NCBI GenBank assembly: GCA_027186245.1
Contig: CP114492.1
Location: 10,258,501-10,322,500 of the forward strand
Length of the DNA: 64,000 nt
Direction: 5' to 3'
Source: Coriaria nepalensis
Lineage: Eukaryota; Streptophyta; Magnoliopsida; Cucurbitales; Coriariaceae
A program made the translations under genes and the position numbers. This document shows, piece after piece, positions 11,247 to 22,922 of the stretch (position 1 is its first letter; every line of letters starts with the position of its first letter). A model generated the notes under the pieces. It made no database searches. It was not told the DNA's origin and saw nothing but the letters and a program-made list of their open reading frames with translations.

Positions 11247-13483
11247 TCAATTGGATCCAAAGAAGTGTTCCAATGATGGAGAGGTGAACACGTTAGACGC
11301 AGCCCGCTCTGGCCTGACAGGAGCTATGTGAAGTTGATATTTGATGAACCTCTGTTATGAAACCGAAAGAAAGAAGTCAGTTGATTTTTTTTTTCCAAAT
11401 GGTTAATAATGAGAGAAATATAGCTCGATGTCTCAATAATAGTCAAGGGGGGCATACAGATAATTGAGAAACAATATCGGGACTGGAATCAATATGCCAA
11501 TCGGGTTCCAGTTGCCGAACAAAAGATGTCCGCCCATTCTCAGTGCTACAGAACAGAACCTAAAAATATAATGCAGATGAAATAAAAATATTATGAAAGT
11601 GGAAGAGACATCTATCATTAGGTGTCAAATTGTATTCTGTCTATGGTTTAGTCTTAATGAGCTCCACTGCTGAAATTAACCTTGTCTTTGACCAGACCGC
11701 CAGATGTGAAAATCCGAGCATCTTCCAGAGCCAGAAGAACCTTTTTCTGCAGAGGATACTTCACTTATTAATCAAAGCTAAACATAAATGCAAATTGGTG
11801 AAGAAGAAAACCAACATCTACAACATTATTATAAAAGATGTGCTTTCATATGGTATGAGCCGATGCGATGTAATGCATCTAGAAAATTAGGTAACATCCA
11901 AACTAATACTTGCACTCACTTCGCTTTCATCATCCAAAACTCTTTCCATAAGATAAAGATCACAGTACTTTGTGATTTCCAATAGCACTTCCAAAACAGA
12001 GGCCCTTACAGTTGCTTGCTTCTGCCAAGAATACAACAGACTGTTAAACTCCAGCAGTACAGACTACATTGCAGTTTTTAAGCAGAAAATTCACCAGAAG
12101 GAGATCTTACAACCTGCAGCTCCTCTGGACTAGTTTCTTCGAGAATAACTCCAAGCAAAGAGCATGTTACCTAGACAAAATGCAACAATAAATCAAAATT
12201 TCAATTAATTCTTGAGTTGTGTTGAATATAGATTGCTACTCGCTTTTGTATGATCGATACTTCAATACAATATATAGAAATATGCTATATTCTAAACATC
12301 AGCTAGCATCATAAATAAATCAGAAGGAAGTGATAAACTGACACCATCAAAATTCCATACCGCTGGCCTTAACATATCATATCGCACAGAAGCTTACGAA
12401 AACATATCATAATAAAATTATATCATCGGAACCCTGATCATAGCATTTGAGATAACTTGGAATTTTTACCAGCTTTACTTCCACCAAGAAGAAAAGAAAG
12501 CAATCAGACAAGGGAAATAACATGAATAAAACTATATACTGCCAGACGGAGCATGTTAAATTATTACCTTTCTTCCTTCACTCAGCTTCTGCCTAACTAT
12601 TTGCCCCAATGTTGGCTGAACAAGAAAAGACATTTAAACAAAAAAATAAAAAAAACACTTAGCACCCATGAACAAAGTCACTACAAAAGATTACGCAACA
12701 TAAACCTCGAGTAAACTATCCACACATATACCTTCTCTTGCTGGAATAAATCATCAGAGACATTTTGAGTTCTCAAACCCTCAGAAGATTGATGAGAACC
12801 AGTAGATATCAATGGTTCATTCAAATTCGTATTGACTCCGGAAGATGTAGGTGTAGGAGCTTGTCTCTTTGGTTGCCTTCTTTGAGGTCCACTAGGTGAT
12901 CTTAACAGCCTCCATGTGAACACTATTGCAAGAGCAAATCCAGCTATAGCCCCAACAGATCTTGAATTCTGGTAGCAGCATAAAAGGTGTAAGACCCCTG
13001 ATTGCTTTTAAATTCAGCATTTTCATAATATTTAGCAGATATATAAATAAAAATAAACCAAAAAAAAAAAAACGTAAATCACCCTTAAAAGTAATTTCAC
13101 AGAATTCTAAGCTGGCGAAGGAAAAAGATAATGTACGTAATTACTGGCCATGGCTCATTTAAAAAAATTTCCTGTCGGTTATCATTCAAACGAGTACAAA
13201 CTTCAGAGAAAATTGAGAATTCGAGCTCAAAACAACCAAAAAATTATGCGCCTGAAATAACAAACCCCAGAATTCGAAGAACAACTTTTAGCAGAGAAAA
13301 CCAGCAGATCGGAGATTAAGCCAAAGAGACAACGTTAACAACACGTAGAGGAAAGAATAAGAGAAATCGAACCAGATTCTGAAGCGAGATCGGAAGAAAT
13401 TTGGATAATTTGAGGGTGAGGAAAGTGCCAAGGCGCTTGATCAGCTGGACCAGCTCATCTTTTGGAGAAGACTCGTCCGCCAT
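11247..13483 (-). CDS. PEX22: peroxisome biogenesis protein 22 (PEX22)
   Basis: PEX22 anchors the ubiquitin-conjugating enzyme PEX4 on the peroxisome membrane, which allows PEX5 receptor recycling. Eight exons on the minus strand give about 275 residues, close to the Arabidopsis length. Exon 1 starts at 13483 (MADESSPKDELVQLIKRLG). Exon 2 carries the membrane segment (VGAIAGFALAIVFTWRLL, about residues 41-58) and a basic, Ser/Thr-rich linker. The conserved lumen-distal domain follows: PTLGQIVRQKLSEGRK, VTCSLLGVILEETSPEELQ, SVLEVLLEITKYCDLYLMER, FTSGGLVKDK and RQLEPDWHID. The last exon ends SLEHFFGSN at 11247. Exon 1 uses a weak donor (CTG|gttcga) but the frame continues correctly. The gene converges on the CCCH gene and looks intact. 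Arabidopsis has its copy (At3g21865) near the CCCH relative. Confidence 0.93.
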
Positions 13484-13699
13484 GTCGACAACCTCAAGAA
13501 GTCGTCCTATGGAAAAAACACAGAGCCTCAACTATATTGCAGAAAAAATAGGTCACACTAGAAAATCCACCATATCGGTTCGAGGTAGTGTAAAATGGCG
13601 AAGAGGAGAAGGAAAAAAGAGGAGAAGATAAATTGTGACTTGCGTCAATAGCCACCCAGGATCCCGAGCAGAGAGAGACGCCCCATTTCGATCTGGCCA

Positions 13700-14222
13700 C
13701 CCTTTTTATTATTTCAATATATATATATATATATATTTGTTATACGATGATGACGAGAAATTGCTGTATAAATTATATTTATATATTTATTTAATAAGAT
13801 TAATAGATCTTATTATATATCTATCTGTCACATAACGTAATTTTATTTAACGGAAAAATGTTCATCCAAGAAGTTCCTCTACGTTTCGGAACAATAATAT
13901 GAAACGTGGCATCTGTAGTTTAATACTTATTTTTTTAGCATGCTGGGTGAAAAAAAATGTCATAACAAAATGAAGTCGTGTACTCAGATTGTATCAAGTA
14001 TTTTTGCCTGTTAACGTTTTAGTCCCAAAAAGGATGCATACATAATTTTCTTTTTACACCAAGGAAGAGTGAAGAATGAAGAACCAACGAACGAAGAATG
14101 AAGAATGAAGAATGAAGAATGAAGAACGAAGATACTTTATAATATATGATTGAATTTCATAAATGAAATGGAAAATCCATTTTCTTATGTTGACGGTCAA
14201 GAATGAAGCTGTTTGAGAGGGG
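13700..14222. other. short intergenic region with simple repeats
   Basis: This lies between the PEX22 start and the EXS stop. It holds an (AT)n run near 13719-13737 and an imperfect GAAGAAT heptamer array at about 14071-14130. No coding sequence was seen. The PEX22 promoter and 5' UTR should lie in 13484-13700. Confidence 0.6.
14071..14130. repeat. GAAGAAT heptamer array
   Basis: About five near-perfect copies of GAAGAAT are followed by GAAGAAC. Two more diverged units lie upstream, interrupted by CCAACGAAC. The array lies just past the EXS stop codon, probably in its 3' UTR or just beyond. Confidence 0.85.
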
Positions 14223-17200
14223 CTACACACTGTGGTCGCTGGTAGCAAGTAGCTTATCTTCTTCTGTGGAGAGGTCACCCATGGAGAGCTGTACATTTGA
14301 CTTGGCGTTCATCTTGTTCCACTCGTTTTCTACTCGGAAGAAAATCCATTGGAACCGGCGAAATATCTCCAAGGCAGTGATTGCAAATACCGTGAGATAA
14401 TTGTGGCGAAGATGTGCAGATAACTTGTATGTCCATGTACATCGGAAGATCAAATTGCTCCCTATCACCCAAAAGTAAACCTGAAAAAATGAAAATAAAA
14501 ATAAAAATTCCTCAGATGCTTACATATAAGGTTTCCAGCCTTACGTTTGTTTACATATAAGGTTTCCAACCTTACCCATTTCCTCCCGTAGAAGATGTGA
14601 GAGATAACATGCAGTTTATTGAACTTGAAAATCCTAGTGAAGACACTGCCACATGAGGAAAAGTATTTTTAAGCAGTCTACAAGCTTTTACCATGACATA
14701 TGATGATGATGATAATAATTATATTGAATTGTATGCTAGAAGAGAGAATACATATAATATTATTACCTCAAGTCCCAATCTCGTGTCACGTCCCAGTAGA
14801 ATGAGTATAAGGAGTTCAAAACACTTGAGAGGAGCCATAGAGGCCGATAAAAGGTATTCCACTTCTCAGGGAAGACATGGTATTTAAGGGCTGACAGAAA
14901 GATAACTGGTACTGCCGTTGAATATTTCAAGGCTGTGACAGTAAGCAAATGGAGTTACTAGACCATCGAGGCAACATATAAACATAAAAACATTGAGATA
15001 TAACTATTGTTTGATCTTTACCATTTAGAAGGCTTGTTTTCTCCCCAGTGTCCTTGTGTTGTCGAAGACATTGGAACAGACGAAAAAGGTAAGGCAGAAC
15101 AAGAACTAAAGGGATTCCAACAGAGTGACTGCCACAAACAGAATCCGCTTCAAACCACGCAATGGTGGCAACCTGGATGAGTTTGAGAGATCCACATTGA
15201 GAAATATAGGGTCATCACTATTTATCAAATAACTGTTAAATAGCATCGGAATAAAAAGCAAAAGAGTTGGGCTGCCTCCTAAAAATCATGCAAACCTGAA
15301 CGCTCTATTAACACTTTGATACTAAACAGTAGTTGCTCCCAGCATAAGAACGTTTACATTTATTACATACATCTGTACTAACAGAACATTCAAAATTCAA
15401 AATGTAAAGTGATCTACTTGATTTGGACTTGCTCTACTATTCATAAGGCTGAATGTTTATGTGAATATCACCTTCAGCAATGTGATAAGGAGAGAAGAAA
15501 AACCAGTACAAAGTCAAATCAGTCCAGTCATCACAATGTTTTTCATCTCATTTTGTCAAATCGGATCAAATAGATATTACCATAAGGAGAAAAGCATATC
15601 ATCAAAAACCAAGACAAGCGAGAAGTTCATCTTCTTTCCGTTGCAACAAAAGAATTACATCATGTCACCTGACTGGAGCCAAAAATTCACTAGGCTAGCA
15701 AATTTACATGATGCTCTCTAAAAAGATAAAAAGAACTAACCTGGCGATGGACCATTCTACACACTGAACGTTCCAGATCTGAAAACACCTGCAGATCAGT
15801 GAAAATTACCCATCTGGTTATGCATAGGAAATCAGCTCACAAACCACTTCTCAGTTGGGCATAACAGACAAGGTTATAGGAGCCAAAACTATACTGGCAG
15901 TAAGTATGCAACCCATTATTTACTCTCTCCTTCAAAGTTATGAGTTCAAAGAAAAAAGCAAAAAGTTGCATGCTTCTACATCTTTCCTCATGAATAATAT
16001 GTAAATGAATTATAATATCTATCTATCTATCTATACATATATATATATATATATAACAAATACAATACAATTGTGACTTGTAAGAGGACTTGCATTCTAG
16101 AGAACGATCAAATCATGACAGTAGGATGCGTACCTTTGACATAGATGTCAATATATCAGCCAAAAAAAAATCAGCAAATGTGATCGCCTGCATTTAACAA
16201 ATAAATGTACAAATTGAAACCCAACCTACAAAGGACTGTATAACTACCCAAAAGAACAGATTGTTCAGCATAAATGGAAAAGGTCATTGGTTTGTGATTT
16301 TCTGACCCAAAGGTGATCATGATACATTATGCTAACTCATAGCTACTTTAATATACAGCAAGAGAGGCAGCAAAGAACCTTGCCTGTATCGGGAAAACTA
16401 TACGCCAAAGAGTCCTTAACAAGAAAAAGCGAGATGACAAATAGAAAATATCAAATGGGAAAACCAAAAGCATAGCAACAACTGCATATAAGAGTACCTG
16501 CAGTACAAAGCAAGTAAAACTTAGTATGACCATAATATTATAGAGAAGATAAATAATAGGGCTTTTCGGGGCTGACCTGTGTCAAATAACATAAAATTCT
16601 TGACAAATAATCATTTCTACAGGAGTCTACTTAATTGTTGTCTAAAAAGCATAATATATATGTATTAATAACATCTTAAAGTGATAAGATAAGATGAAGA
16701 TCATAGATCCAACATCTATTGAAGTTATTCTTTGATCAGATTATAGGAAAACTCCAGTAACTATAGGCATTTATCAATAACTGTTAATGGCTGGATGCGT
16801 CTATTACACCGGTTGTGATGCAGCCAATGATACTTCTCCATGGGAGTAAAGATACAGATAAGCTGTCATGCTAGTTGGGACAACAATTGTCATCCAGGTG
16901 GCACACTGCAAAAGAAACAGAGTGTTACTAGAATAACACTATAGAGATGGAGAATGAAAATAGGGAATAAGAACAAATTGAACACCTACTATATGGAAAG
17001 AAATAGAATGACACTTTTCCCCTAAAGTATACCAACTGAGAAAAAGAGATGTTAAGAAAACACTATCACAACTTGAGGCCAATGATTTCATGCTAAACAA
17101 GTGCATTGGCTGTAAAATTTGTTACCTTCCATATTTCTTTGTGAGTAAGATGATTTTGATCAAGTTCAAAAATTTTTTCATAATTGATAGTAGACTGGGC

Positions 17201-18096
17201 AAAAACCCATAAGTTTATCCCCCAAAGCCAAACCATCACAGTCTGCAACACAAAAGCAGAAGAAATGATAAGTGCAAGACATGTAAGAGGCTGGCTCAAA
17301 AAACTGAATATAAAGAAGGAAAATATGACTGACCATTAGAAGAAGAGGATTATAATACAAAAATGCCTCATAAAGAAACAGATCCCGCAGGTCCACACTC
17401 ATTCTCATCACAGAATCCCATCCAATCTGCAAATATACCCAGGGAGTAATATCATAAAATAATGGATGTAACCATTTTACCCATCAAATCAGAAAACAAA
17501 TATCTGTAGCCTGAATATCTCACTAACTTTGCAACAGCTGCAGCCCCACAAAATGAACAAAAGAACCTGAAAATTGTTCTTAATTAGGATTCAGTTCATG
17601 GTACGGAAAGATATAAATAAGGTAATATTTATATTATATAACCAAGGGAGATCATATATTGGAACAAAATAGACTCCACCCCTAAATAATTATTAACAAC
17701 AGTTCCTAAAAGGGACTGAAAACAGAAATATAATCAGAAGAGGTCCTAGGAATTAGCGGCATGAAACCTTGAATCTCCATAACAAAACAGGAGATGGTAG
17801 AATTGCAGTAGGGTTCATTGTTGGACTAGGAATCTTGAAACCATTCATTTCTGCAGAACTCAAGAAACCTTCATCAACGTCGTTTCTCAGCTCACTCGCA
17901 CCAGATAAATCTTCTGCAAGAATAAAATGTCTCAAAAAAATGAAAACCAACATAATTACATGAAACCAGTAACCATTAAACACAGTTATAAAAAAGCTTG
18001 CAAGTAAACTATACCAGGATCAGATACTATAGATCTGCTTCCAGACTTCCTTAAATGTGGACTATTGGCAGTACCTGCCACCAGATTTCCAAACAT
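14223..18096 (-). CDS. EXS (ERD1/XPR1/SYG1) family membrane protein
   Basis: The EXS domain is the C-terminal half of the XPR1/PHO1/SYG1 phosphate-exporter family. This plant subfamily has EXS without an N-terminal SPX domain; its function is not settled, and yeast ERD1 acts in Golgi glycosylation and phosphate recycling. Thirteen exons give about 470 residues. The start at 18096 reads MFGNLVAGTANSPHLRKSG. Several membrane segments are visible (for example FYLSSRFFLLRTLW and the VLLYAVVAMLLVFPFDI stretch). Conserved blocks include IGWDSVMRMSVDLRDLFLYE, VCRMVHRQVATIAWFEADSV, ALKYSTAVPVIFLSALKYHV, SFYWDVTRDWDL and RCTWTYKLSAHLRHNYLTVF. It ends LLATSDHSV at 14223. One intron has a GC donor (CAG|gcaagg near 16383). 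The last intron opens with a tandemly duplicated donor segment at 14521-14575. Relatives are At5g35730 and At2g32295. Confidence 0.9.
14521..14575 (-). repeat. tandemly duplicated 5' splice-site segment
   Basis: Two 24-bp copies lie at 14521-14544 and 14552-14575, 31 bp apart and differing at one base. On the minus strand each starts GTAAGG. The copy at 14552-14575 begins exactly at the last intron of the EXS gene, so the second GTAAGG lies 31 nt inside the intron. The copy next to the exon also contains the palindrome AAGGTTTCCAACCTT (6-bp arms, 3-base loop). Confidence 0.85.
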
Positions 18097-20022
18097 AGAA
18101 GACAGAAAGAAGACTGTTTTATTTTATTTCTGCCACTCAGTCCACACTAAGAACCTGAAATGAATTGACCGCACATAAGTATCAGAAACACTACGAATGC
18201 ACAAAAAAGAAGATAAAAATAGTCCAGTTTCTCACCAAATTTTTTTTCAAGGGACTATATCTATGTATGATAACATTCTAGATCATATTGATTAGGTCTT
18301 CTGTTTTACAGTTTCAAGTACATAAACGTCTCAAGAACAAACTACATTCCTCTAGCCACACAAACCAAACTCATCTACAGCAGATTGTATCAATTATGCT
18401 ATAAGAAACAAAAATTTCAACGCACATTCATTTTATACAGAAACAGATGTTCTCTTCACCTCAGTAGCGAAATTTCTGTACAGAAAAAAGAGAAAATCTC
18501 CTAGCAGCTTATGAATCGAAAATACAACGAATCTGAACAGATAGTCAACAGCCGATAGGAGAGTTACGCATCTACGGCAGTTCCAGAAAGGGAGGAAATG
18601 CAGTATGACAGGTTGATATAGCTCGTATGGAGAAGAACACAAGGAAAAAGAAACAGATAGAAAGAGAGAGAGAGAGAGAGAGAATTGATCAAATCGGAAG
18701 AGAATTACAGTTTTCGTTGAAGGAGGCTAACGCTTGGAGCATTCAATTGCATGTCATGCGGATTCGCCGAACGCCAACCCCTTCCTGTTTTTTCTTTCTG
18801 GGTCCGCTGGATCTACTTGATCCGGTGCAAAAGGTTGGTGGCGGGGTTGAGTAAGGTCTAAGTAGAGTAAAATGGCAAAAGTCAGAGGTCCATTTTCACA
18901 ATTTAAAATAGGTTGGGGGGGGGGGGGGGATTTGACTAAATTAATGCCAACATGTTTCATGTTCGACTTCGCTTTTCAGTCAATGAGTGGGCTGGGCCTG
19001 GGCCCGTGTGGGTGTGTGATGGCTTAGTGGGTTCATAGTCCAAATGGATAATGCATATTTCTTAATCTTCACAAATTTCGCATTAGAAGGCGGAAACAAG
19101 AAACGCCATGAAGCGGCAGGCCAGGGAATCAAAAACATGAAGAGCCCAAGACAAGAGAGTTTTGACTTCTCAACCAGAACCATTCAACCTGCCAAGTCAG
19201 CACGCATGTGTGCCATGTCATCAGACCTGATATCCAGATTCGGAACTACATCCTCGTCTCAAGTTGCGCATATGCCGACTACGTGGCAGTTAGTTTGTGG
19301 CCCATTTCCTTACAAGACTCACCTTCTCCTTCTTTTCATTTACTCGTTTGCCACCAACCAACCCTGGGTCCGGGTTCAAAGGCGAGCCGCGAGAATAATC
19401 CTAATCACCTCTCATAAATCAATTTCCGAAGCCATTAAGGCGCCACGTGTCAATCACCCAGGAGGCATGCAGAGAAATGTGAATGTGAATAAATAACGAA
19501 CACCACCTAACTGGAAACTAACCTGCAGTGTCTGATCAAAATCCAGAAAAAAACTTTTTCTTACAACTTTTTAGGTGCTTCATCTATGATTCAAAAATCA
19601 ACCTTTTCAATTTTTTTTTCCTGATTCTTGATCAAAATATCAACTTATGCTCATAATCAAGCTTCGCTTTCGTTTTCCGCATTAATGGATTGTGGCTTCC
19701 TTGATCTTGGCTGATTGTGCAACTGTTCATGGCGGGAATTCGGCATTTACCATTTTTCTTTTTTTCCTTTTTAACAGTAAGTACTTTTCTCTTACTGTTC
19801 TTAGATTTACCTATCTTACTTTTTATGTTCATCTATGGATAGTTGCGTTTTCTTCCAATGCTGAAGGATTAGGGGGTTTCTGGAATTTGAGGATTAGTCA
19901 ATAAAGCCGAATTCCCGCCATAAGCATTGGTAGTTTTTTAGATAGCATAGATAAAGGAGTAACCGATTATCATATTTAGAATTAAACCCCAAAAAAAGGG
20001 AAAAAGAGAAAAGATAAGAAGC
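18097..20022. other. divergent intergenic region between EXS and BBX genes
   Basis: This holds the 5' region of the EXS gene, with a (GA)n tract near 18664-18682 and a run of 15 G at 18915-18929, and the promoter and leader of the BBX gene. An open frame at 19044-19496 has no similarity I recognise and looks like chance. No other gene was seen. Confidence 0.5.
19444..19449. promoter_or_regulatory. G-box (CACGTG) upstream of the BBX gene
   Basis: A perfect CACGTG lies in the context GCCACGTGTC, about 575 bp before the BBX start codon. G-boxes are bound by bHLH (PIF) and bZIP (HY5) factors, which commonly control BBX genes. Its use here is an inference. Confidence 0.4.
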
Positions 20023-21587
20023 ATGGAACCAATGTGTGAGTTCTGTGGAGTGGTGAGAGCCGTTGTTTATTGCAAGTCGGATGCAGCTCGGCTTTGCTTG
20101 CACTGTGACGGGTCCATTCATTCTGCAAATACATTGTCACGCCGACATCAGCGTTCGCTTCTATGCGATAAGTGTAATTCACAGGCTGCAACTGTCCGAT
20201 GTATGGATGAAAATATGTCTTTATGTGAAGGATGTGATAATTGGAATGGAACTAATTGTTCCGGAATGGGACATAGGCGACAAACATTGAGCTGCTACAT
20301 GGGTTGTCCTCCATTGTCTGAATTATCTAGGATTTGGTCTTCAGTTCTTGATACGCCTGCTTCGATTAGCGTGAATTCTGGCCAGGGCCCGATTGGAACT
20401 CAACCAGTGAATGAGAATTGTGCGAGTAGTAATAGTTTGGTCCCCAAAGATCTTAACGTGGGGTCATTTGCATTAGGAACGGGAAAATTGAATGAGTTAG
20501 AACCTTGTCCAAGATTCGAGCCATGGACCGGATCGTCTTCTGTGAATATTCCATCCAATTCAAATTTCATGTCTTTCTGCAAAGACCAAGCACCGTTGTT
20601 TCTCGAGGAGCCAAATCTTCCCAAGGTTTTTTTTTTTTTTTCCAAAAATAATTAAGGTAGTGATGAATTTGATACTTCATCTATATGTCTAATATTATGA
20701 ACAGGGCGATTCGAATTTCAAGCATGGTGGAATTGATCAGGAAGGTGACAGTCTCTGTATTGATCTAAACATGGATGATGTTTCATTTAGCTTTGAAAGC
20801 GAAGATGGCCTATTTGGTTGTCCACAATATCCCGGAAAATGCCAGTTTGAAGATGGAGAACTAGATTGCCTCCTCATGGACAAAAATATATCCGTCACCG
20901 GCTCCAACTGTCCCATTGAAAACACCATGGAGGTTCTGTCTTATCACTCTTATCTACACTTTCTTTCAAGGAATTTTAATTTGCATCATGTACTAGATTA
21001 ATAAATCAATGCAACCCTTTTAGGCATCATCTTCTCGGAAACAAGAGTGCGTCGGCTTTCAATCCTCTCAGATAGTTGGTGCGCCCCTGGGAATGATGCC
21101 AGCTATGAACAATAGCACTAATTGCTTGCTTATGAATGCTAGTTGCAATAGGAACATGAATCTTGTATTTCCTACAGGACAAGTTCACTCAAGTATGTCA
21201 CTTTCGTTGTCTAACATTACCGGCGAAAGTAGTGTTGCTGATTATCAAGATTGTGGGTTGTCGCCCGCATTTTTTACTGGGGAACCTCCATGGGAACCTA
21301 ACTTAGAGCAAAGCTGCCCACAAGCAAGGGATAAAGCTAAGATGAGATATAATGAAAAAAAGAAAACAAGAATGTAAGTTTTCACTAGCTTCTCCATAAT
21401 GATTTTTTGTTCTTGCATTCATATTTTCTATTTAGTTTATCACTAACTTGATCTGTGTAGGTTTGGGAAACAAATAAGGTATGCTTCTAGAAAGGCAAGA
21501 GCCGATACGAGAAAACGTGTGAAAGGGAGATTTGTGAAAGCAGGTGAAGCGTATGATTACGACCCTCTTGTGCAAAGGAATTCCTGA
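20023..21587 (+). CDS. B-box/CCT zinc finger transcription factor (BBX10/COL12-like)
   Basis: Four exons (20023-20625, 20705-20932, 21024-21373, 21461-21587) encode 435 residues. Two B-boxes lie at about residues 5-42 ([13 protein letters not shown], then [12 protein letters not shown] and RRH) and 47-90 ([13 protein letters not shown], then CEGCDNWNG and GHRRQ), each with the zinc-ligand Cys/His pattern. The C-terminal CCT domain runs through [20 protein letters not shown], then [20 protein letters not shown]. This domain order defines the CONSTANS-like group III. Such proteins act in the nucleus, mainly in light and flowering-time control; the closest Arabidopsis genes are COL9, COL10 and COL12. 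The CCT domain is split by the last intron, as in the family. Position beside PEX22 supports the COL12 (At3g21880) assignment. No lesion was seen. Confidence 0.92.
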
Positions 21588-22922
21588 CAATATTCAAAAT
21601 CATTGGATCTGGAATCATGAATAAGATTGGAAGTCAAAGCCATATTGGATTGATAGATAGACTATCTGAAGAAGATCATTAGAAGTTATCAAGAAATAAG
21701 AGCTGTTACAAACATACAGTCATTAGAAATTCATCGTATCAAGTTCATAAGATAGCAATCAGTTCATGAAAAACTGAGTTGAATAAGGGCCATGCGTTTT
21801 CTTTTGAATCGGGGCCATCTATAAGCAATCCGACAGGTTATAATTGATCGGTTAAACCTCTGACAGGGGCAGATATATTTGATCTGTCTATGAAAAGGGA
21901 TCGGAATGGCAGTCTTTTCTTTTCCATTGCTATATCACTAAGGCTTCTTCATTTTTCCGATCCATTTGTTGCTCTCAATTAATAGCCGATGAATCACACG
22001 GTATACGGATTCTACAATAAAAGCGAGTAACTTTTCATCTTGATTTGTTATCATTTTTCATTGAGCTCCATAAAATGTGTGCCTTCTTGCTCTTGCCTTG
22101 TATGTACGACTCTTTCTTATAAAAACCAGAGATAAATTGGCCTTCATAATGATTTGATCAACATTGTTAATCTCACAGGTCATCAGTTTGCTATTTTCCT
22201 TCTCTCTTGATGACCATCTCTTTGAAGAATGTCTTACTAATTATTGCAGCAAAGCAACTTGGTGATATGCCAACAGCATCCATCATCTTATCAGGGGGGG
22301 ATATATATATATATATATGATGAAGAAATGTTTGGCATCTCCGATAACACCCAGCCTAGTATGTTTATGGCGTGACATTAGGCATAGTTCCGGGTTTGAT
22401 TTGTTTCTGCTGCATGTAATAAGGTTTAACAGAAACTCCAGGCCAGTTTTGTTTTCAGATTGTAATAAAAGGTAAGAGTAGTTTCATGCCTTCATTCATC
22501 AAGACAAGCATAACTGGTATGTTATGACTCCATGTTCATTAGTACTATTAATAGGAAAAGCAAGCAAATAACCGTATGCATACAATGATACAGATAACCG
22601 ACTTTCCAGTTTGTCTTTGTTCAAAGGGCCGGCCTCATAGATTCTTGGATGTTAGTCGCTAATGAAGACTTTTTATGTATTGTTATATTATACATTATCA
22701 ATTCTTTGACTATATATATATAATAGTGTTTATGTGATGAACACACCTTACCATTTGTACAGAATTGACCCTTGATCAGATTATTCTAAACTGCAATAGA
22801 ATTAGTCAAATACTGACAATTTTTTTTAATTATCTTTTTATTTTAATCAAACTAACAGTGTTCTTCTCTGTGTCTTCATCGCATGTTGTCTCTCCCTCCC
22901 CCACACTGAACTTGCAAGCAAA
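21588..22922. other. intergenic region between BBX and CRK genes
   Basis: The first several hundred bases are probably the BBX 3' UTR. A G-run plus (AT)n tract lies near 22291-22318. The end is the CRK promoter. A W-box core TTGACC sits at 22764-22769, about 155 bp before the CRK start codon. No other gene was seen. Confidence 0.5.
22764..22769 (+). promoter_or_regulatory. W-box (TTGACC) in the CRK promoter
   Basis: TTGACC is the core that WRKY factors bind. Defence-induced CRK genes commonly carry W-boxes. A single 6-base match is weak evidence on its own. Confidence 0.35.

Noticed and set aside
19044..19496. 150-residue open frame upstream of the BBX gene
   Set aside because: It has no recognisable domain, an irregular composition, and lies in the BBX promoter/leader region. 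It looks like a chance frame.
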